In this document: positions 49,333 to 58,961 of the stretch, piece by piece
Layout: each line of letters begins with the position of its first letter
How positions within the stretch are numbered: the first letter of the stretch is position 1
Assembly: GCA_963971285.1 (NCBI GenBank)
Contig: OZ020248.1
Location: 24,201,873-24,265,872 of the forward strand
DNA from: Astropecten irregularis
Lineage: Eukaryota > Echinodermata > Asteroidea > Paxillosida > Astropectinidae
Reading direction: 5' to 3'
DNA: 64,000 nt
Translations under genes and position numbers: made by a program
Notes under the pieces: model-generated
Databases searched by the model: none
What the model was told of the DNA's origin: nothing
What the model saw: the letters and a program-made list of their open reading frames with translations, nothing else

Positions 49333-51783
49333 ATGATCGATTGACAGATCAATCGTTTGATCGATCTATTCGATCAACATTTTCGTTTCTTCAATTTTAT
49401 TTACGATCGACCACCAGGTCTAGGCACCGATACTTTCGTAGTAGCAGTAATAGACACAATTTTTGTTTGAGTTCGTACGTGGGTGATTGCCCTCCACGTA
49501 GTCTTGGTTGTTATTATCTTCGTCATCCCAGAGAAACCACTCGAGTGTGACGGTCATGCCATATACCTCTTGGCACTGGTCGGTGTAGGCGAAGAGATAG
49601 AACGGTCTGCTTGTTGGCAAGGTGATCGGATCGGATGTCATACCACCGGCCATGCAGCAGTAGTTGATGAGAGTGTCTTGGTCGTATACCCCCGATGGCA
49701 CGGTGCCATTGACCGTGTTACCATTGTCGTTGTTCTCGGCCTCCCAGAATACGGACCCAGACTCCATACCTTAAGAAAAAGTCATAAAATAATGCGCTTT
49801 TTAAGCTTGGATTCATCAGCGACAACTACGTTGCGGGTAAAGCACTGAATGATACACGGCAGTTATTGCGCCTGCGCAATGACACCCACGTCTGAACAAC
49901 CTCTGCTGGCCAGCTATGGACCGTTTCGTGGCCGGATATATGACAAATGCTTTGTGGGGCAGTTTTCGCAAAAATCTTAGGACAAATAATCCCGTAGACT
50001 AACGGTCCGCAAAATTATCTTCTTTTTTTCTAGCTATATTAGTACAATGTGAGAAACAAAAAGGTCTTTGGGAATTTGACGATCCTGTAATTTATCGTGA
50101 TGTATCGTTTAAGTGTGATTGTATATTTACAACACCAATTAAAAGAAATATTTTCCTTATCTTGCGAACCTGTCGCAACTTTTTCAATGTCTACATGTAG
50201 AAAACGCAGCCCGATAAATGCCTCCAGAAGACAGAGTGTTTGTCTGGTTTAATAAAAAGACGTTTCCACACAGTTTACAACACCTGTAATATTTCCCGCA
50301 AAATGGCATACCTGCATAGTGTTCTCCCTACCCCTCCGTTTGATAGCCTCCACGCACCCAAGTACGACCCAAACCTATGGCTTCATATAAAATGGGAATG
50401 TTTTATTGGTACCCGTCTGTTGAACTCCTAAAGTTACCTCTTAACCAAATCAAAAACAGCCTCAGCTCGCACTGAACAAGGTATTACTATACGTACCGTT
50501 TGGGCAGTTGTCTCCATACTTGAACACGCAGTATTGGCCATTGGGCCAGTTTGCATCATTATCACCAACACGGTCTACCGTCTTCATGCAGAAGTGCTGC
50601 CACATGTCATTCTCTCCATACGGACCCTTCAAGTGCAGACTGTCTGACCAGTCGTGACTAGGGTTGTCGTTTTCCGTGTCGTGGTAACGGTAACCGGTTT
50701 CCCAGGTAAAACCGCCGTCATTAGGGCTACCGCCAATCGGCATCGGTAAACCGTACACGCCGTCGGGCCAAGTGGATTCATCTGTAGAATTTTGGTAAAA
50801 GCAGAAATGCAGTTGGTGGCCATAATATTGCAAAGTGTAGGGATGGGCCCCGTTCTTGTGGTCTTGGTTGTTATGATATTCGTTATCCCAACGAAACCAC
50901 TCGAGTGTGACGGTCATGCCATATACCTCCTGACACTGGTCGGTGTAGGGGAAGAGATAGAACGGTCTGCTTGTTGGCAAGATGATCGGATCGGATGTCA
51001 TACCACCGGTCATGCAGCAGTAGTTGATGAGAGTGTCATGGTTGTATACGCCCGATGGCACGGTGCCATTGACTGTGTTACGGTTGTTGTTGTTCTCGAC
51101 ATCCCAAAATATAAATCCGGTGGACATACCTATCAAAAAAGTAACGAAAACTATTTGGTTGAAACGTGTTAAAAATGTTTTAACACGGCAAGGGAAAGGC
51201 TCCGTTGAAAGGTAATAAAAGTAAATATAAATATAATATGATCTCTAAGCTTATCAAATATGGATGTCCGTTCAGGTGTTCATTTGCATTACTCCTCCAC
51301 TAAATCTTTACACTACAAGGAAAACAGTTTTCTTTAACACGAAAGGTGAACAGAAATCCGTGAATCCACTGTTAGTGTATTCGTACCTTTTGGGCAGTTG
51401 TCTCCATACTATATTTGCCATTGGGCCAGTTTGCATCATTATCACCAACACGGTCTACCGTCTTCATGCAGAAGTGCTGCCACATGTCATTCTTTCCATA
51501 CGGACCCTTCAAATGCAGACTGTTTGACCAGTCGTTTTTAGGGTCGTAGTTTTCCGTATCTTGGTAACGGTAACCGGTTTCCCAGGTAAACCCTGCGTCA
51601 TTCGGGCAACCACCAATTGGCATCGGTAAACCGTAGGTCCCCACTGGCCAAATGGATCCCACTGTGAAGGAAAAAGTAAAATAACGAGATTGGACGTCAG
51701 TTTCTCCGTAAGGATTTCAGGAATGGTGTGGTTTTTTTCTAGCCACCAGCCTCATAGTTCCGGCTACACAGAACCTGCCCGAT

Positions 51784-51895
51784 TCGTCTCTTGGTAACGG
51801 TAACCGGTTTTTCAGGGAAAACCTGCGTCATTTGGGCGACCAATTATTGGCATCGGTAAACCGTTAACTCCCAACGGCCAACTGTAGTAGCAAGA
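51784..51895 (-). pseudogene. Partial ApeC N-terminal half exon
   Basis: A decayed copy of exon 3, next to the exon 3 of gene 3. On the minus strand it gives CCGTTGGGAGTTAACGGTTT, CCGATGCCAATAATTGG and CCGGTTACCGTTACCAAGAG in the exon's order, then degenerates. Its 3' half and donor are absent. Confidence 0.75.
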
Positions 51896-51984
51896 CGAAG
51901 AGGAAATATTATTATACGACTTTTACATCCTCCTATATATTATTTCGTTATGGGTCCGGTTCCAACTATTCGGGCGATTCCAAT

Positions 51985-52095
51985 GAGAGCACCATTATGA
52001 GAATGAAACGCGTTTGCCGATCACAACCGAGGAGTTAACACTGTGTTGGCAAACGCGTTGCAAACTCAAAATAGCGCACTATAATGGAGTCGCCC
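51985..52095. repeat. Fold-back insertion beside gene 3 exon 3
   Basis: AAACGCGTTTGCC and GGCAAACGCGTTGCAAAC lie in inverted order, followed by GGAGTCGCCCGATTT. Same family as 32700-32880. Confidence 0.5.
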
Positions 52096-52352
52096 GATTT
52101 ACGTAGCGTATATTGGGTCGTCCGAACGTAACTGGAATGCACAAATGCACATGCGCATGGTGTCCCTGTGTAAAACGGAAAGTTTTAGTCCATTCCAGCT
52201 TGTGTTGAAAGGATATACCAACGTCGTGGCATGGCTCTTCACAGTGTAGCATAGCATGAAGGCGCCTTTCCATATATGCGTTTTTTCATCCGCTGCGTAT
52301 ACGCTGCGTGTAGTTATTTTTATTTTTACCATTTTGGACACACCCAAAATAA

Positions 52353-52440
52353 GGCTGGATTATAAAGCGCTAGTACGGCGTTCCTGGATTGGGGGGATCA
52401 AATCCCGCATCAGTAAATTGGTCCAATACTTATCTATGAC
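52353..52440 (+). repeat. Decayed tRNA-derived SINE
   Basis: GGCTGGATTATAAAGCGCTAG followed by GGGGATCAAATCCCGCATCAG recalls the head and B box of the SINE at 60661. It lies in intron 2 of gene 3. Confidence 0.35.
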
Positions 52441-54594
52441 ATGAATAGATAAATTGTAAAAATTCAATTTGCGGAGCTTGGCAAAATGGAGTTTTACCAC
52501 AAAGTATAATGTGCCTTCCAAGCAAACCCCAAACGCACAACATACCATAGTCCCTTGGTATTGCACTGTACGACGTGTACAAGTAAGAGTGTTATCTTTC
52601 GTGTGGGTAACCTGTATATTCTGCAAGAAGCAATGAGCCAGTGTGGCTGACAACTGGCGTATATATAGTATACTAAAAGAAAAATTTGCTTACCGCTTAT
52701 AGGTTCGGTTGGTGGAGAGCGCATCGTCACATCCCAAGTTCTGTGGAATTACAAACATCAACATGTAACTTTCAGCAAGAAATTGAAATACTGCTTTACA
52801 TTGAAATACTGCATAGCGCTAAAATTGACAGAGTTTTAGTGCTCTTTAATATGCAGATCTTTTTTCTTTTTTTTTTAGGTTTTGTTCGTTTTATTTTGTT
52901 TTATTAACCTTTTGTGTATGTGTATACATACAGCCACGCCCTTGCCAAACCGACCTGCAATATCCAATAAAAAACGAATATACACATGAGGTTAAAAACT
53001 TAAAAACTCTACTCCCAGGACTAACTCACTGATCCGCTTTAATCGATTTATCGATTGATCGGTGACGTAACGTCACCACAATCGAACGGCCGCTTACATA
53101 AGCCTCGTTGAGGCCATCTCACGACCTCTTTTAGGATCCGAGTTGGGATCACCGCAGTGATCTTCAATGAGGATCATATGATCCTCCGCCCTAAAACAGG
53201 GTCAAATGCAAAGATAGCACTACTGTGAGTTACCTGTATCTGCGAGTACGTGTACACCCAGCCACGCCCTTTCTTCAAATCATCAGTGTAGTCGTAGTGG
53301 GTAGCGTTGTTCAAATCACACTGTCCATTACTGGACGCGAAATTGACAGAAATACAGTGCGGTTGAGCCTTGCATGTGTTCCAGCATTGCTTGTGGTTCT
53401 TAGCTATGGTGGTGTTGTACATGTGCCCTATCAATGTAAAATCAACGATGCCGCACCAAGCTAATGCAGACTTGGTACCGAAGCCACCCAAGGTACCCAT
53501 GCTACCACCAACAATACTAATCATGATTAGAGAAATCAGCCAACGACCAACAGCCACACCAGGCATTGCGAACAACTCCACAGCCATACTGCTGCTTCTG
53601 TGATCTAGAGGAAAATGGCGTCGATCGCCAAGGAGAGGTTAGTTATAGTATCAACGTGCATGTGTCAATCAGCTTGGGATCAATAAAATATGGCAACAGG
53701 TAGGCCCTAACACAAGCCACCAGTGTGTAAGTGATTTGCTCTGCCAGAAATAGAAACAGCATGCACCGACCGTGAAATGAACCGAAGACACAGGACTGCA
53801 CTCCAATATTGATCGAGTTCCAACAGCAATTTCAAAAGAGTACGGCGTGTCGATCAATTGCGTTAAAGGTGCAGTCCATCGTTGTTGGTCTTCCTTTTGG
53901 CATGGAAGCCTCCATTCCCGCGTTTATTTTGCACATCACAACACCGTGACATGTGTAGATAAAACTGTTTCTACATCCTTCGCCATACAAAAAAAAAATA
54001 AGTTGCAGTGGTTGCAGTATCTACATACTGTTATACAGATTTCTTAATGGTAGCTGCGTATAAATGATAAACAATTTTGATAAATATAATTCATTCATTC
54101 ATTTATTCATAAATGGTAAGATTGCACACAAAAATGAACGATCCTTTGGTCGTTAACAGTGTCAATACAGTACCTTTAAGACACGAAAGCGCTGTGTTGC
54201 TGAAATTCCAGTTTGGCTAAAAATACCTTGATTCTCGCATTTTTCATTGATCACTGACCTGTGATGAAATACATATTTTTGGGATTTATTTCAGTCAAAA
54301 TATAAGGGAAGTGCCCCTTACTGCATGGTGAGCCAGTGTCTCTCATTATTGTTTTTAATGATGACATACTGCGCTGCCCATCATATAGGCATTTATCACC
54401 CTTTTTAACAGCCATGCATTGAAATATCTCACTGATGTCCATGGTAAATAATTTATAAACATTACTCTGATTCGCATGTACATAAATACACCATCAGACA
54501 CGTGCTGATCCAGTGATTTTCAATTTCGTGTTCTGTCCAGGCTAAAATGATATTAAAAAAGAAGTGGTTATATTCATTAAAACGCCGTATCCTC

Positions 54595-54845
54595 TTTCAG
54601 TGATCCCATGTACTGTTTCTCATGTTGTAGCATAACTAACGCTGCGCGTATCTTCTCAACTGATCCTTGGGATATAGCGGTATGTGAGTGGTTTCATGGC
54701 TTCTGACTGCCAAATGGACAAAGATTGACTATTAGAGACACCACTAACATAGTGCTGGACAGTTCAGTTGGTGAGAGCGCCGGTACGGTATTCCGAAGGT
54801 CGCTTGTTCGAATCCCGCTCTAGTCAATTTTTCTCTGTTCAATGA
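54595..54845 (+). repeat. SINE-bearing repeat, copy 1
   Basis: CCGTATCCTCTTTCAGTGAT, then TTTCATGGCTTCTGACTGCC, then a tRNA-like part with CAGTTGGTGAGAGCGC and GTTCGAATCCCGCTC. The same order occurs at 60494-60770. Confidence 0.65.
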
Positions 54846-54850
54846 CTTCA

Positions 54851-57800
54851 AACAAGAAGTATAACGAAACCACTGGCGCAACAGGTACACACTTGACGTA
54901 TATAATTATATAGGAGTTATAAAATGTGGATCATCTTATTAAGGTCATGTTTGTACTGGTATGCACATTTGGGGTATTATTGTTACATGTGTGTTCTATT
55001 ACGTGTTAGTTGGTTTATTGGTAATTTGTCTCTGCTTTCGCTACGTTGGAAACCTTTTGAAAGCACAATTTGTGATAAAGTCTCCTGTATTATTGTGTAT
55101 CTGCATGTAAATTGTTCTCGGGCGCTGGTGTATTGCAATTTGCCCCTCGCATATTCCAATCTGAAATCTTACTTAATGTAACTGGCATATGAACCATTTT
55201 TTGCATTTGTCATACTTTGGGTTACCAATGGCAATGGATGATATCATGACGAAGAGGCCAACGTCGATCCATTGTATTCCAAATCTACATTCTTAATTTT
55301 ATCTTTCAACCTTGAATGTTATTTCAGGTCTTACTTTAATTCGAAATTCAAAGTAATTGCATTGTATTCATTAATTGCTGTCAATTGTTGCCGTTACCAA
55401 TAGCAACGCATCAATACCAAAGCCTACTCTTCATTCCTCTTCAAAGTTTTAATTGCCAGAGCTGTTTTTTTTTCTTTTGGGCGGGAGCGCTCGCCTTTTT
55501 TACAAATACGAGCTCATTAAAATCGAACAACCAATCAGCTTGTCCTTTTAATATTATCCTTATGGCGCCAATGGGACTGCGCCAAAAGCAAACGCCGAAG
55601 ATCCAGTGACCTTTAAATTGAAATCTTATTTCTTTTAATAATAAAATTGTTTGATAAAATCAGGATTCGTTATTTTCTTCCATTAAAATTTCATATCTTA
55701 AAATCCTCTTTAGTAGTTAGAAATTTCTCGTATGTACAGTAAACATTTCTTGGTGTTACCAATGGAAACGCAGGGAGACAAATCAGTCAGGCCTGCTCCT
55801 TTAATTGTTGTTTTCTTATTTATCTTAAATCACAGATTTTCCATTTCAATGACTTTCCCAGCGTCCAGGCATCGCCAGTTCCTCCCGTTACCAATGAAAA
55901 CGGTTCAAAACAAAATAAAACAGCCTGGTAAGTTATTATCTGAAATCTTGACTTTTCTAAAATCTTGTTATTGCAATTTTGTTGCGAAGTTCGTAAAGCG
56001 CTTATTCGTGCGTACGCATTGACTTTATATCCAATGCAAGTGGGTCCACATGCAAAGCAAACTGGTTGGTCGTTTGTATTGTTTAATCTGCCCATCTCGT
56101 GTGCTTTTCACCGAAGCTTTTTATCAAACTAGGTATATCCCAATTGTTTATTAGCAATTATTTTGTTGCTGGTGGAGGCGAGCCAGTTACTATGCACATT
56201 CGTGTATGCATCGTCCGAGACGTATTGCGAAAATAATTTCAAATGTAAGGACTTTTATGAAGGCACAATTAGGATTAAAACAACAAGTGTACAATTTGCC
56301 ACTGGTGCTATGAACACACACTTATCGCCTACAAGCGTGTTGTAATAGGGATCGTTTACTATGTTCGTGTTTCTATTGATTTTTACATTTGGGGTAATAT
56401 TGTTAAGTGTGACGTTAATTTATTGGCAGTTATGCATTTCCTTTCGTTGTGGGTTATATATATTTTGGGGGAACTTTTGAAAAGCACAATTTGTGATGAA
56501 CTCTTTTGTAGTTTGTCTGCCTGCATGTTTCGTCTTGATATTGTTCTCTGGCTCTTAAAGAACCGCATCAAAACAAAACGTCGAGGACAGTAGGCCCATT
56601 GTGACTTCTAAATTGAGATCCTATATCTGTTTTTGTTGTGTTATTGACCACATTGTTTATAAAATTGGTTACCCGCTATACGTGATTTTTCTTCCATTAC
56701 CAACAACCAGTTCAGTTTAAATCTTTAATTTTAAATCCTCTTTAGTAGTAGTTACACATTTCTCGTTCGTGGAGTTAACAATTCTTGTTGTTTCCAATGG
56801 CAACACAGACAAAACAGCCAGCCCATCTCCTCTGTGCTTTAATATCTTGCATCTTCCATTTTTCAATATCACTGACATACCTCACGTCCATGCGTCGCCA
56901 GTTACCAATGGCAACGTTTGTAAACAAAACAAAACAAAACAGCCCAGCAAGTTATTTATTGCGTTTTTATTTTCATGTCTGAAATAATGGCTTTTCTTAA
57001 TCTTTTTATTGCAATTTTGGTCGCGACGTTGGTGAAGCGCTTATTCGTGCGTAGGTGTTGCCTTTAAAATCCTTTGCCTATGATTTCAAATAAACAACAG
57101 ACCGGTCGGTCTTTTGTACGTTTGTTAATCTGCCCATCTCTCGTACTCTTCACTGCCATTTTTAATTTAACTAGTTGTATTCCAAACAAATGTTCATTAC
57201 CAATTTCTTTTGCTGCCAGTGAAGACGTATTTCATCCAACCGAACGGTCCAGTCGTTAGGTCCTTTTGGTGTTCAATCTTCCTAACTACGCACATTCGCA
57301 TGCATCATCCAACACGTGTTGCTCAAATCATTTTAAATTTAAAGGTAGAATACATGATGGGTCAATAACCTTCCCAAACAGAAATGTTCACAGATTTACG
57401 TATAAGGTTCAGTGTATGAACATGGTACTGGTAGAAATATACCGCTAAGGTATATCAGCCTGAAATGGTGTGTTTAGCCAGAAATTAGTCAAACAAACAC
57501 CGAAAACAGTTTTGATCTCCGGGTAAGATCAAAACCATTCCTTATGTTTTATAACAAATATTGAGTCGAGTTTTCCCTGTTTTCTCGTGACTTCGATGTC
57601 CGATTTAGTTCACAGTTTGTCAGGTTTATTATAGCATGCATAATGTGAATCAGTCAAAGGGTGAGTGCTGTTCTTTAACCTTTTACCAAATCTTGTTTTG
57701 TACCTTTAAGGAGTTTCTTGGAGGCGATAGTACGATTTAAACAAGAAGTGTAACGTATGCCACCGGTTGTTATAAGTACACACTTGTCTCATATAGGAGT

Positions 57801-58720
57801 TACAGAACATGGTTCATTTGCTGTGGTCGTCAATATGCTCATTGGGGTATTATTGTTAAGTGAGCCGTTGATTTCTTGGTAATATTCCTTTGCTTTCACT
57901 GTGTGTTATATAGATTTATTTTTTTCTTTGGGGGGGGGGGGAGTTTGGGAACCTTTTGAAAAGCACAATTTTGTGTTGAAGTCCTTTGTAATAACCTGCA
58001 TGTTTTTTCTTGATGTTGTTCTCTGTCCCTAAAAGAACCACATCAAAACCAAACGTCAAGGACAGTATAGGCCCATTGTGACTTTAAATTGGAATCTTAT
58101 TTTTGTTATTTACTGAATTTTAAATACAATTGGTTACCCTGTGTTCGTGGAACTTCGTGATTTTCTGTTGCCAAAGAACCAGTTCAGTTTTAATCTTTAA
58201 ATCTGAAATCCTCTTTAATAATTCTCGTTCGTGGAGTTAACAATTCCTGGTGTTACCAATGGCAACACAGGCAGACAAACATCGAGCCCTGCTCCTCTGT
58301 GTTTTTATATCTTCAATCTACCATTTTTAATATCACTGACATTTCTCGCGTCCATGCGTCGCCAGTTCCTTCCGTTACCAATGACAACGTTTGTAAACAA
58401 AACAAAAACAGCCTGGCAAGTTATTGACTTTCCATATTCAGGGCTGAAATCTTGGCTCTTCTAAATCTTTTAATTGCAATTTTGGTCGCGACGTTCGTGA
58501 AGCGCTTATTCGTGCGTAGGCGTTGCCTTTGAAATCCTTTGACAATGACTTCAAATAAACAACAGACCGGTCGGTCTTTTGTAAGTTTTTTTTTATAATC
58601 TGCCCATCTCTAGTGGTCTTCACTGCCATTTTTAATTAAACTAGGTGTATTCAATTCGTTCATTGCCAATTTCTGTTGTTACCAGTAGACACGCATCTTA
58701 CCCAACGGAGAGAGCCAGTC
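54851..58720 (+). repeat. Three-copy tandem repeat of about 1.45 kb
   Basis: Copies begin near 54851, 56271 and 57736. Shared landmarks in order: ACAAGAAGT, GGGGTA-TATTGTTA, ACCTTTTGAAA-GCACAATTT, AAATCCTCTTTAGTAGT, CCAATGGCAACACAG, GTTACCAATGGCAACG, GCGCTTATTCGTGCGTA and GACCGGTCGGTCTTTTGTA. Copy 2 also carries a MITE at 57338-57710. Reading frames in it differ between copies, so it is not coding. Confidence 0.75.
57338..57710. mobile_element. MITE-like element, divergent copy
   Basis: Starts TTTAAAGGTAGAATACATG and ends TTGTTTTGTACCTTTAA. TCTGGC-AA and TAGCCAGAAATTAGTCAAAC mark the interior. It resembles the 9531-9893 family in ends and layout, inverted relative to it. Confidence 0.5.
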
Positions 58721-58891
58721 CTTGGGTTCCTCGTAGTCTTCAATCTTCTTAAATAAAGTCTTTTAGAATGCAACCTAATAACCTCGTTTTTCTGCATGAT
58801 TATTTTCCTAGTTACCATTGGTAACACATCCAAAACAAATGTCTACGCCAGTGGCTCCCTCGTGTATCTTAAAGATTGGAGTTTACTGCCT

Positions 58892-58906
58892 CCAATTGGT
58901 ATATAA
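58892..58906 (+). promoter_or_regulatory. Putative core promoter of ApeC gene 4 (CCAAT and TATATAA)
   Basis: CCAAT at 58892-58896 is followed by TATATAA at 58900-58906, 56 bases before the ATG. The sequence just downstream (AACTAACCTCTCCTTGGCG) also occurs upstream of gene 3 on the minus strand (about 53620-53650), where the TATA-like word is ACTATAA. Motif placement only. Confidence 0.4.
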
Positions 58907-58961
58907 CTAACCTCTCCTTGGCGTTCGACGCCATTTTCGTCGAGATCACAGAAGCAGCAGT

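Larger units (their letters stand above)
43162..49419. other. 5' flank of ApeC gene 2 and 3' flank of gene 3
   Basis: No gene. It contains the GAGCC array (43890-44560), three further copies of the 5'-flank module (44808-46720), a fold-back at 45477-45577, a second array (47110-47375), a fold-back at 47771-47918, a decayed SINE near 48430-48495 and a LINE fragment at 49087-49332. The rest is AT-rich with nothing recognised. Confidence 0.7.
49420..53587 (-). pseudogene. PAN-ApeC gene 3, probably disrupted (two ApeC domains)
   Basis: Exons (minus strand order): 53234-53587, 52694-52740, 51387-51661, 50497-51129, 49420-49769. Exon 1 keeps signal and PAN cysteines but lacks two codons after the signal (GSMGTLGG against GSMATYDLGG). 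Exon 2 (NLGCDDALSTNRTYK) resembles gene 4's but is 47 rather than 52 bases, so it ends in the wrong phase for exon 3. Exon 3 has lost 10 bases just before the CVFKYG codons, giving 275 instead of 285 bases. The two shifts together restore frame for exons 4 and 5, but the shifted frame of exon 3 meets a TGA after about 20 codons. Exons 4 and 5 are intact and well conserved and end YCYYESIGA-stop. An alternative exon 2 or an assembly error could rescue the gene, so the pseudogene call is not final. Confidence 0.65.
53588..58961. other. Intergenic region between divergent ApeC genes 3 and 4
   Basis: No gene. The outer edges are the two promoter regions, which share sequence in inverted orientation. 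The middle holds a SINE-bearing repeat (54595-54845) and a three-copy tandem repeat (54851-58720) carrying a MITE. Confidence 0.7.

Noticed and set aside
30640-51172. Recurrent plus-strand open frames of about 100 codons opposite the ApeC C-half exons, with shared motifs such as ERSACWQDDRIG and VVVYSRWHGAID
   Set aside because: They are exact antisense shadows of the conserved minus-strand ApeC exons. Their similarity follows from that and they have no start or splice context of their own.
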